Shown here: piece by piece, positions 8,518 through 14,856 of the stretch | Layout: each line of letters begins with the position of its first letter | How positions within the stretch are numbered: the first letter of the stretch is position 1 | From: Lachnoclostridium sp. UBA7122 | GTDB taxonomy: Bacteria; Bacillota; Clostridia; Lachnospirales; Lachnospiraceae | Direction: 5' to 3' | Length of the DNA stretch: 18,849 bases | Assembly (NCBI GenBank): GCA_002493085.1 | Contig: DKXQ01000254.1 | Location: 1-18,849, forward strand | Notes under the pieces: model-generated | Seen by the model: the letters and a program-made list of their open reading frames with translations, nothing else | What the model was told of the DNA's origin: nothing | Database searches by the model: none | Made by a program: the position numbers and the translations under genes

Positions 8518-8537
8518 TTATATTATAGTACTATCAG

Positions 8538-8573
8538 AGGCTGTATGCATAAAAGATGTATACAGCCTTTTTG
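8538..8573 (+). terminator. Rho-independent terminator after the RND gene
   Basis: A 13-base stem (AGGCTGTATGCAT at 8538-8550 with 8556-8568, one G-U pair) has a 5-base loop and is followed by a run of five T. It separates the RND unit from spoVAD. Confidence 0.88.
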
Positions 8574-8576
8574 CAG

Positions 8577-8605
8577 GAATATTATTATTAAAAACCGGCA
8601 AACTA
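8577..8605 (+). promoter_or_regulatory. Candidate sigma-G (forespore) promoter of spoVAD-spoVAE
   Basis: GAATA (8577-8581), a 17-base spacer, then CAAACTA (8599-8605). The known sigma-G pattern is a -35 like GMATR and a -10 like CATNNTA, so this matches with one -10 mismatch. SpoVA genes are sigma-G dependent in Bacillus subtilis. A GGTGGA/TCCACC hairpin (8628-8643) lies in the leader just ahead of the ribosome binding site. Confidence 0.5.
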
Positions 8606-8663
8606 ATTATTATTAATTGAAATCCAAGGTGGAAAAATCCACCACGCAAAAGTGAGGTAGATT

Positions 8664-9725
8664 ATGGCAGAAAATAAACAATTAGGTAAACAGAGTATAA
8701 AATTTGCCCATCCGCCTTTTATACGCGGAGCAGCATCAGTTGTTGGCACAAAAGAGGCAGACGGGCCTTATGGCAAATACTTTGACGAAATAGAGCAGGA
8801 CCCAATGGCAGGAGAAGACAGCTGGGAAGAGGCAGAGGGAAAATTCCAGGAAAAAGCAGCAGAACTTGCAATACAAAAAGCAGGATGTACAACTGAAGAT
8901 ATGAGATATATTGTGGCAGGTGATTTACTTGGACAGCTTATGGCTTCTTCATTTGGTCTTATTAAACTGGAAAGACCTCTATTTGGAGTGTATGGTGCAT
9001 GTTCAACAATGGGTGAATCCCTTGCCATTGCATCTATGATAGCAGAAGGAGGCTTTGCAGATAACGTACTTGCACTTACCTCTAGCCATTTTGCAAGTGC
9101 TGAAAAACAGTTCAGGTTTCCGCTTGGATACGCTAACCAGCGTAATAAATCAGCAACATGGACTGTTACAGGAAGTGGCGCTGTAGTTGTTTCAGCGGCA
9201 AGTGGTATCCCGGCAGGATATAAATCTCCTGATAAGGTACCTGAAGAAAAAAATAAAGTCCATATTGTTGGAATTACAACTGGAAAAATTGTCGATTATG
9301 GAATAAAAGACAATATGAATATGGGTGCATGCATGGCGCCTGCGGCAGCAGATGCAATAGTACAGCATTTTATTGATTTTGGACACAGTCCCGGACAATA
9401 TGATAAAATTATTACAGGCGATCTTGGGCTTGTTGGAAAGGATATACTAATCGATATTATAAGAGCAAAAGGATATGATATATCAGAAAATTATATGGAC
9501 TGTGGAATTGAAATATACGGTGAAGAACAGAATGTGCAGTCTGGAGGAAGTGGATGCGGCTGTAGTGCAGTTATGCTTACAGGGTATATTTTAAAAATGC
9601 TTGAAAGCAGGGAATGGAAAAGGGTTCTTTTTGTTCCAACAGGTGCTCTCTTATCCCAGGTAAGTTTTAACGAAGGAAATAGTGTTCCAGGTATTGCACA
9701 TGCAGTATTACTTGAAAGACGGTAA
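8664..9725 (+). CDS. spoVAD: Stage V sporulation protein AD
   Basis: Subunit of the SpoVA channel in the spore inner membrane, which takes up dipicolinic acid with calcium during sporulation and releases it in germination. SpoVAD is the soluble DPA-binding subunit with a thiolase-like fold. The 353-residue protein matches the family throughout: FAHPPFIRG near the start, AGDLLGQL, GVYGACSTM with the thiolase-position C113, SSHFASAEKQFRFPL, a GSGAVVV segment, and a glycine- and cysteine-rich SGGSGCGCSA run. The length is slightly above that of B. subtilis (338). The ATG has TGAGGT 5 bases upstream. spoVAE follows by 33 bases. spoVAC, normally just upstream, is absent here. Confidence 0.95.
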   Translation: MAENKQLGKQSIKFAHPPFIRGAASVVGTKEADGPYGKYFDEIEQDPMAGEDSWEEAEGKFQEKAAELAIQKAGCTTEDMRYIVAGDLLGQLMASSFGLIKLERPLFGVYGACSTMGESLAIASMIAEGGFADNVLALTSSHFASAEKQFRFPLGYANQRNKSATWTVTGSGAVVVSAASGIPAGYKSPDKVPEEKNKVHIVGITTGKIVDYGIKDNMNMGACMAPAAADAIVQHFIDFGHSPGQYDKIITGDLGLVGKDILIDIIRAKGYDISENYMDCGIEIYGEEQNVQSGGSGCGCSAVMLTGYILKMLESREWKRVLFVPTGALLSQVSFNEGNSVPGIAHAVLLERR

Positions 9726-9758
9726 AATATAATTCCAGAAAGGAGAAATTAATAAAAT

Positions 9759-10115
9759 ATGAATTATCTGTTATCTTTTGTTGTGGGTGGTGCTATTTGT
9801 GTTATTGTACAAATACTTATGGATAATACAAAGCTGCTGCCTGGAAGAATAATGGTTATCCTTGTATGTACAGGAGCTTTACTTGGTGCTCTCGGGCTCT
9901 ATGAACCATTTGAAAAATGGGCAGCAAGCGGAGCCACTGTACCTTTGCTTGGATTTGGCAATACACTTTTTAAAGGTGTAAAAGATGCGATTGACAATGA
10001 AGGTTTTATCGGTCTCTATAAAGGAGGATTTACAGCAAGTGCAGTAGGAATTTCTACAGCTCTTTTATGGGGATATATTGCATCTTTAATCTTTAAGCCA
10101 AAAATGAAAGGATAA
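9759..10115 (+). CDS. spoVAE: Stage V sporulation protein AE
   Basis: Small integral membrane subunit (118 residues) of the SpoVA dipicolinate channel, of the SpoVAEb type. The protein is mostly hydrophobic, with about four membrane segments: residues 3-21, 31-50, a glycine-rich middle stretch and 88-111. The start MNYLLSFVVGG, the LLPGRIMV segment and the GGFTASAVGIS motif are typical. An AGGAG ribosome binding site precedes the ATG. It forms a two-gene unit with spoVAD, ended by the terminator at 10137-10183. It needs SpoVAC and SpoVAD as partners; SpoVAC must come from elsewhere. Confidence 0.93.
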   Translation: MNYLLSFVVGGAICVIVQILMDNTKLLPGRIMVILVCTGALLGALGLYEPFEKWAASGATVPLLGFGNTLFKGVKDAIDNEGFIGLYKGGFTASAVGISTALLWGYIASLIFKPKMKG

Positions 10116-10136
10116 TATTTTAGAATTATAAAACAG

Positions 10137-10187
10137 GTCTTGGAAATATAAAAAATTATCTAAAATATTTCCAAGGCTTCATTTTTT
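10137..10187 (+). terminator. Rho-independent terminator of spoVAD-spoVAE
   Basis: An 11-base perfect stem (10139-10149 with 10165-10175), extended by two further pairs, ends with a T-run at 10182-10187. It lies 21 bases beyond the spoVAE stop. Confidence 0.85.
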
Positions 10188-10336
10188 AAAAAATTTATAG
10201 TAAAACATTAAAAAAATTACAAAAATTACTTGCAACTTTTGCGAAAAAGTTATAGACTTTTGTTGTATATAAAAATTGGGCTATTAGATAAAATTAGCTA
10301 GTGCCTTCAGTAAAAAATAAGAAAGGAATGACAAAA

Positions 10337-10903
10337 ATGGCTAACAGTAGTAGAAAAAAAACTGCAAAGACAAAAACGGAGAAACCTGTAGAAAATACAG
10401 CAGCAGTTGAGGAGACTGATGTTCAGGAAGAAAACGTTGTAATTTCCAGAGAAGATGCAGCTAAGGAAGAAGCAAAAGAAGAGAATACATCTGCAGAAAC
10501 TAAAAATGATGGTATTGAAACTTCAGAAGAAACTGTTCCAGAAGCTGCACAGCCTGATAGTGATGCTAAAACTGCAAAAACACCAGAAGAAGAACCACGT
10601 AAAAAAAGAAAGTATACCAGACGTGCTTCTTCAAAAACTGAAGACAGTAAAACTGATGAAAAAGCTTCTAAAAAATCTAAAAAGGATTCTAAGCTGGTTG
10701 AAAAAATCCAGGAAGTGTACATTGAATTCCAAGAGGAAAAGATATTGTCGGAAGAGATTATTGACAGAATTAAAGAAGCTTATAAAAACGAGGGACATAG
10801 GATTTCTTCTATCAAAAAGCTGCAGGTATATATGAATATTGATGCAAGAAAAGCTTATTATGTAATAAATGATAAACCTGAAGGCAAATCCGTTGATTTC
10901 TAA
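10337..10903 (+). CDS. Lysine-rich protein with a small conserved C-terminal domain (DUF6465-like)
   Basis: Protein of 188 residues in two parts. Residues 1-118 are low-complexity K, E, T and A, almost certainly disordered, with a basic patch RKKRKYTRR at 88-96 resembling a nucleic-acid-binding tail. Residues about 119-188 look folded: alternating strands and helices ending LQVYMNIDARKAYYVIND. This tail resembles the small domain I recall as DUF6465, common in Lachnospiraceae proteins with lysine-rich N-termini; the match is from memory. No function is established. The ATG at 10337 has GAAAGGA 9 bases upstream; GTG 10301 and ATG 10328 are in frame but worse placed. Weak homology to histone H1-like proteins would be compositional only. 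Confidence 0.8.
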   Translation: MANSSRKKTAKTKTEKPVENTAAVEETDVQEENVVISREDAAKEEAKEENTSAETKNDGIETSEETVPEAAQPDSDAKTAKTPEEEPRKKRKYTRRASSKTEDSKTDEKASKKSKKDSKLVEKIQEVYIEFQEEKILSEEIIDRIKEAYKNEGHRISSIKKLQVYMNIDARKAYYVINDKPEGKSVDF

Positions 10904-10931
10904 ATTTTATCTAAAACACAATTAAGTAAAA

Positions 10932-10973
10932 AAGGATGTATATTATAACTGTTAAGATATAATATACATCCTT
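10932..10973 (-). terminator. Probably bidirectional terminator between convergent genes
   Basis: A perfect 15-base stem (10932-10946 with 10959-10973) lies between the lysine-rich gene and the SASP gene. On the minus strand it is followed by TTTTTACTTAA, so it best serves the SASP transcript. The plus-strand side lacks a U-run. A second 8-base hairpin (10992-11011) lies between it and the SASP stop. Confidence 0.7.
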
Positions 10974-11022
10974 ACTGTTGTTCACAGTGTTAAGAAATTT
11001 TACAATTTCTTATTGCTGTTTA

Positions 11023-11232
11023 TTATCTTCCAGACATTTCTTCTTCCTGGCGCCTAATCATCTGGCGGACCATTTCGCCACCAACTGAACCGTTCTGGGC
11101 AGAAGTTAAATCTCCATTGTAACCACCATTTTTAAGTGGCACACCGATTTCATTTGCTACCTCCATCTTGAACTTGTTCATTGCTTCTTTTGCCTGTGGC
11201 ACTTCCATTCTTGAACTATTATTACTTGTCAT
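11023..11232 (-). CDS. Small acid-soluble spore protein, alpha/beta type
   Basis: Forespore DNA-binding protein of 69 residues that coats spore DNA, holds it in an A-like form and protects it from UV and heat. The family pattern is clear: KFKMEVANEIGV, which contains the GPR protease site around E24-E28, then GGYNGDLTSAQNGSVGG and MVRQMI. The usual length is 60-75. A strong ribosome binding site (AAAGGAGGT, minus strand 11241-11249) precedes the ATG. A sigma-G-type promoter and a leader hairpin lie upstream. After germination GPR degrades such proteins to amino acids. Confidence 0.95.
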   Translation of the reverse strand: MTSNNSSRMEVPQAKEAMNKFKMEVANEIGVPLKNGGYNGDLTSAQNGSVGGEMVRQMIRRQEEEMSGR

Positions 11233-11309
11233 TATTTCATACCTCCTTTTCTATTATTTGTGGGATGATTTGATTCCATTGTATTACTGGATTGATATCT
11301 TCCCATTTT

Positions 11310-11331
11310 AAGATAAGTTATCGCTTATCTT
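11310..11331 (-). other. Leader hairpin of the SASP transcript
   Basis: A perfect 8-base stem (AAGATAAG/CTTATCTT) with a 6-base loop. It would form at the extreme 5' end of the RNA made from the sigma-G-type promoter at 11337-11365. It has no U-run on either strand, so it is not a terminator. Confidence 0.5.
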
Positions 11332-11336
11332 GGTAT

Positions 11337-11365
11337 TATTATGGACAACAAAAATAAAAATATGT
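11337..11365 (-). promoter_or_regulatory. Candidate sigma-G promoter of the SASP gene
   Basis: On the minus strand, ACATA (11361-11365), a 17-base spacer, then CATAATA (11337-11343). The -10 fits the sigma-G pattern CATNNTA exactly and the -35 differs at one position. SASP genes are classical sigma-G targets. Confidence 0.6.
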
Positions 11366-11386
11366 TGGTAGTTTTTGGCGAAAAGG

Positions 11387-11414
11387 TTGTAATTTTTTTT
11401 ATATATGATATAAT
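11387..11414 (+). promoter_or_regulatory. Promoter of the SCIFF operon
   Basis: TTGTAA (11387-11392), a 16-base spacer, then a perfect TATAAT (11409-11414) with an extended -10 TGA in front. Transcription would begin near 11421, leaving a leader of about 32 bases with GGAGG at 11441-11445. TGGCGAA at 11376-11382 matches the 7-base Spo0A box pattern TGNCGAA, just upstream of the -35. Confidence 0.65.
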
Positions 11415-11452
11415 TTTTATATTTGTATTATTAATAATATGGAGGTTCTTAT

Positions 11453-11602
11453 ATGAAACATATTAAAACAATTAACAAAGCTAATTTAAGTGCAACTGCT
11501 AAAAAAGGCGGCTGCGGCAAGTGCCAGGCTTCATGCCAGTCAGCTTGTAAAACTTCATGTACAGTTGGCAACCAGAAGTGTGCTAATGAAAGCAATAACT
11601 AA
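11453..11602 (+). CDS. scfA: SCIFF ranthipeptide precursor (six cysteines in forty-five)
   Basis: A 49-residue precursor of a ribosomally made, post-translationally modified peptide. The leader MKHIKTINKANLSATAKKGG precedes a core with exactly six cysteines at 21, 24, 28, 32, 36 and 43. The MKHIKT start, the SCQSACKTSC segment and the VGNQKC tail are hallmarks of SCIFF, the most widespread peptide of this class in Clostridia. The maturase installs thioether bonds between cysteine sulfurs and other residues; for the family these are known to be gamma-linked (ranthipeptide). GGAGG lies 7 bases before the ATG. The maturase gene starts 141 bases downstream, after a stem-loop. No protease or dedicated peptide exporter is adjacent. 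The role of SCIFF in the cell is not settled; quorum-like signalling has been proposed. Confidence 0.96.
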   Translation: MKHIKTINKANLSATAKKGGCGKCQASCQSACKTSCTVGNQKCANESNN

Positions 11603-11636
11603 ACTGGTACATATTTGCCATATGGCTGGATTTAAT

Positions 11637-11663
11637 GGCTGTTGCAGGTTTCCTGTGGCAGCC
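11637..11663 (+). terminator. Stem-loop between scfA and scfB, possible attenuator
   Basis: A 12-base stem (11637-11648 with 11652-11663, three G-U pairs) has a 3-base loop and is followed by the moderately T-rich TTAAATTTATCTTATT. It begins 34 bases after the scfA stop. Partial termination would give more precursor than maturase. A GCCATATGGC palindrome (11617-11626) lies just before it. Confidence 0.5.
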
Positions 11664-11743
11664 TTAAATTTATCTTATTAAAAATCTATGATGGACATTT
11701 ATAGTCTGTCTGAATATACTGAAAGAAAGGTGACATAACTAAT

Positions 11744-13108
11744 ATGATTCATAAATTTAAAGCAAAAGATATAAATATACTGCTGGATGTAAATAGTGGC
11801 GGAGTTCATGTTATTGATGATATTACCTATGAACTGCTTGATTATATTAATCTGCCACTGGCAAAAGAATGTCCTGGTGAAATAATTTCCAGATTAAATA
11901 ATAAGTATAACTCTTCAGATATCAAGGAAGCATATAGTGAGATAGTTTCACTATATGAAGACAATCTGCTATTTAGCAGAGATATCTATGGTGATTATGC
12001 AGATACTGCTGTGGAATCGCCAATTAAAGCCTTATGCCTGCATATTGCCCATGACTGCAATTTAAGATGTAAATATTGCTTTGCCTCTACTGGTGATTTT
12101 GGCACTGGAAGAAAACTTATGCCTCTTGAAACTGGCAAAGCAGCTATTGATTTCCTTCTTGAAAAATCTGCCGGACGTGAAAATCTGGAAGTAGACTTTT
12201 TTGGTGGTGAACCACTTATGAATTTTGAAGTAGTAAAAGAAATTGTCAGATATGCACGTAGCAAGGAAAGGGAATATGGCAAAAATTTCAGGTTTACAAT
12301 TACTACTAATGGCATGCTTCTTACAGATGATAAAATTGATTTTATAAATAAAGAAATGTCTAATGTTGTACTTTCCATAGATGGCCGTAAAGAAGTTAAT
12401 GACAGGATGAGGGTACGTGTGGATGGAAGCGGTTCATATGATAAAATTGTGGACGGATATAAGCGTCTTGTAGAGAACCGTGGGGATAAGGAATATTATG
12501 TGCGTGGGACATACACAAAATATAATCTTGATTTTTCAGAAGATGTGCTTCATCTTTATAATACAGGATTTAACCAGATTTCAGTTGAGCCTGTTATGGA
12601 GGATGAAAGCATTGAATATGCAATTACAGAAAAAGACCTGGATAAAATTTATGCAGAATATGACAAACTGGTTTGTAAAATTGCTGAAATAAAGAAAAAC
12701 AACGGAAAGATAAATTTTTTCCATTTTATGATTGACCTTGACCAGGGTCCATGTGTAATAAAAAGGCTTCGTGGATGTGGAAGCGGCAATGAATATGTAG
12801 CGGTCACTCCTGAAGGAGATATTTATCCATGCCACCAGTTTACCGGACATGAGGAATATAAAATGGGAAACCTGCATGAACACACATTTAATGAAAACAT
12901 CAAAAAAGAGTTCGCAGGATGCCATGTATATTCAAAACCTTCATGCCGTGACTGCTGGGCAAAGTTTTACTGCAGTGGCGGCTGTAATGCAAATAATTAT
13001 ATCTATAATGGTGATATCCACAAAGCCCATGAACTGTCATGCAAAATTATGCGCAAACGTCTTGAATGTGCAATACTGGCAAAGGTATGTGAACAGCTTA
13101 ATAGCTGA
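11744..13108 (+). CDS. scfB: SCIFF radical SAM maturase (thioether-forming)
   Basis: Enzyme of 454 residues that crosslinks the ScfA peptide, in the CteB/ScfB group. Residues 1-90 form the RiPP recognition element-like domain that binds the leader. The radical SAM core has CNLRCKYC with C105, C109 and C112 for the SAM-bound 4Fe-4S cluster, and the GGEP motif near 154-157. The SPASM region binds two auxiliary clusters; its cysteines are visible at about 337, 345, 363, 393, 401, 404, 410, 414 and 433, including the GDIYPCHQF and FYCSGGC signatures. The length and cysteine pattern match the family. AAGGTG lies 11 bases upstream of the ATG. The next gene, a cation exporter, follows by 32 bases, so cotranscription is likely. 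Confidence 0.96.
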   Translation: MIHKFKAKDINILLDVNSGGVHVIDDITYELLDYINLPLAKECPGEIISRLNNKYNSSDIKEAYSEIVSLYEDNLLFSRDIYGDYADTAVESPIKALCLHIAHDCNLRCKYCFASTGDFGTGRKLMPLETGKAAIDFLLEKSAGRENLEVDFFGGEPLMNFEVVKEIVRYARSKEREYGKNFRFTITTNGMLLTDDKIDFINKEMSNVVLSIDGRKEVNDRMRVRVDGSGSYDKIVDGYKRLVENRGDKEYYVRGTYTKYNLDFSEDVLHLYNTGFNQISVEPVMEDESIEYAITEKDLDKIYAEYDKLVCKIAEIKKNNGKINFFHFMIDLDQGPCVIKRLRGCGSGNEYVAVTPEGDIYPCHQFTGHEEYKMGNLHEHTFNENIKKEFAGCHVYSKPSCRDCWAKFYCSGGCNANNYIYNGDIHKAHELSCKIMRKRLECAILAKVCEQLNS

Positions 13109-13140
13109 TATGGAATTGGAGGTGTCTGCAGTAGATTTAT

Positions 13141-14307
13141 ATGATTTCATTACTTAGTAAACTTTTTATAAAAAATCCAGATAACTATGATGATGCTGAA
13201 GTCCGGAGAAAATATGGAATACTTGGAAGCATAACTGGCATATTTTTAAATATACTTCTTTTTGGTTTTAAATATTTTGCAGGAATTGCCAGTAGTTCAG
13301 TTGCGGTAACAGCCGATGCATTTAATAATTTATCTGATGCCGGCTCATCAGTAATAACACTTGCAGGTTTTAAGTTTACAGGGTTAAGCCCTGATAATGA
13401 ACATCCATTTGGGCATGGAAGGGTTGAATATATATCAGGCCTTATCGTTTCAATGGCTATTATACTTATGGGATTTGAACTTCTTATAACTTCAGCCCGC
13501 AAAATAATTAGCCCGGAAGATGTTGACACAAGTATGCTTGCATTTGTTATTCTTATTGTATCTGTAGCTGTAAAAATTTATATGGCATTTTATAATATGA
13601 GTATTGGCAAAAAGATAAATTCAGCAGCTATGAAAGCAACAGCAGCAGATAGTTTAAGCGACTCAGTTGCAACCTCTGTTGTATTTATATCAATGCTTAT
13701 AATGAAATTTACAGGCCACAATATAGATGGATATGCAGGCACAATTGTTGCCGTTTTTATCCTGTTTACCGGTTACAGTGCTGCAAGGGATACTGTTTCA
13801 CCACTTCTTGGCACAAAGCCGTCAAAAGAAATTGTAGATTCAATAGACTCAATTATTATGTCACATGAAGGAATTCTTGGAATCCACGATTTGATAATCC
13901 ATGACTATGGTCCAGGCAAAATGATGGTTTCACTTCATGCAGAAGTCCCCGGGAACAGAAATATTTACGAAATCCACAGCCTGATAGACCATATTGAAAA
14001 TGATTTGAATGAAAAATTTAACTGTGAGTGTGTAATCCATATGGACCCTGTTGATGTCAATGACAGCAGGATTGAAGAAATGAAAGGCAGGGTAGAAGAA
14101 GTAGTTAAATCGGTTGATGTCAATCTGTCAATCCACGATTTAAGAATAGTTCCCTGCCAGGATTACAGCAATCTTATGTTTGATATGATTGTACCACCCC
14201 AATACCATGGTAAAGATAAAACGATAAAAGAACAGGTCTGCAGGCAAATAGAAGAAAAGTATCCGGAGTACCGCGCAGTTATTAAAACTGATAAGTCATA
14301 TATATAA
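13141..14307 (+). CDS. Cation diffusion facilitator (divalent metal/H+ antiporter)
   Basis: Inner-membrane metal exporter of 388 residues. About six membrane helices occupy residues 28-215. The TM2 metal motif is ADAFNNLSD (D59, N63, D66), the HPFGHGRVEY loop is at 88-97, and the TM5 motif is ADSLSD (D170, D174). The cytoplasmic C-terminal half, residues 215-388, includes the ferredoxin-like dimerisation domain and an extra segment. Zinc-type CDFs have HxxxD in TM5; here it is DxxxD with DxxxN in TM2, a pattern associated with manganese or iron transporters, so zinc is less likely. GGAGGT lies 17 bases upstream, unusually far, but an in-frame TAG just before the ATG excludes any earlier start. 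It follows scfB by 32 bases and ends at a terminator. Confidence 0.92.
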   Translation: MISLLSKLFIKNPDNYDDAEVRRKYGILGSITGIFLNILLFGFKYFAGIASSSVAVTADAFNNLSDAGSSVITLAGFKFTGLSPDNEHPFGHGRVEYISGLIVSMAIILMGFELLITSARKIISPEDVDTSMLAFVILIVSVAVKIYMAFYNMSIGKKINSAAMKATAADSLSDSVATSVVFISMLIMKFTGHNIDGYAGTIVAVFILFTGYSAARDTVSPLLGTKPSKEIVDSIDSIIMSHEGILGIHDLIIHDYGPGKMMVSLHAEVPGNRNIYEIHSLIDHIENDLNEKFNCECVIHMDPVDVNDSRIEEMKGRVEEVVKSVDVNLSIHDLRIVPCQDYSNLMFDMIVPPQYHGKDKTIKEQVCRQIEEKYPEYRAVIKTDKSYI

Positions 14308-14326
14308 ACTTTACACAAACCATCAG

Positions 14327-14368
14327 ACAGGCCCGGATTAAGGAAATTCCTAAATCCAGGCCTGTTTT
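14327..14368 (+). terminator. Terminator of the SCIFF-CDF operon
   Basis: An imperfect stem (ACAGGCC 14327-14333 with 14359-14365, then GGATT with 14353-14357) is followed by TTTT. It lies between convergent genes and may also slow minus-strand transcription from the Rrf2 gene. Confidence 0.75.
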
Positions 14369-14380
14369 GTAGTTAAGAAT

Positions 14381-14809
14381 TTAAAAACATGCTTTTACAT
14401 CATTGACAACATCAGCAATAGTGTATTTTTTCATTTCATCTTCCATTGCTTTCTGAATATTTGATAACTTATTATCTAATGCAGTATGAATATTTTTTCC
14501 TACTGGGCAAACCTGGCTGGGATTGTCATGAAAGTGGAACAATTCTCCTCCATCCAATAAACCAACTGCCAGATATACATCATAAAATGTAATTTCATCT
14601 ATTGGCCTGGCAGTTGTAGCACCGCCTGTCCCTCTTGCAACTTCAACCAATCCTGCGCTTTTTAACTGTGATAAAAGTTTGCGTATAATAACAGGGTTTA
14701 CATTAATACTGGACGCAAGAAAATCACTGGTTATTTTATAGTCATTTCCAAATGCTTCCATGCAGGCAAACATATGGATAGCTATAGTAAATCTGCTGGA
14801 TATTTGCAC
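14381..14809 (-). CDS. Rrf2-family transcriptional regulator
   Basis: Winged-helix regulator of 142 residues. The start MQISSRFTIAIHMF is the classical Rrf2 N-terminus; a winged helix follows (about 22-65: ITSDFLASSINVNPVIIRKLLSQLKSAG and a GTGGATT wing). I chose GTG at 14809 because AGGAGGT lies 6 bases upstream and the N-terminus then fits the family exactly; the longer frame from 14851 would place the ribosome binding site inside the gene. The three cysteines (16, about 100 and 141) do not form the clustered CxnC pattern of the Fe-S sensors IscR and NsrR, so a YwnA-like, possibly redox- or metabolite-sensing role is more likely. It follows deoB by 47 bases on the same strand and may be cotranscribed. 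Confidence 0.88.
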   Translation of the reverse strand: MQISSRFTIAIHMFACMEAFGNDYKITSDFLASSINVNPVIIRKLLSQLKSAGLVEVARGTGGATTARPIDEITFYDVYLAVGLLDGGELFHFHDNPSQVCPVGKNIHTALDNKLSNIQKAMEDEMKKYTIADVVNDVKACF

Positions 14810-14856
14810 AAAACCACCTCCTGGTTCCAATTTACATTCCAGTACAGCCATACTTA

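Noticed and set aside
11490..11681. Plus-strand 63-residue reading frame overlapping scfA
   Set aside because: It is out of frame with SCIFF, which has a GGAGG site, a promoter and a full family match; this frame has none.
14810..14851. N-terminal extension of the Rrf2 reading frame from ATG 14851
   Set aside because: The AGGAGGT site lies within it and the family's conserved N-terminus begins at the GTG at 14809.
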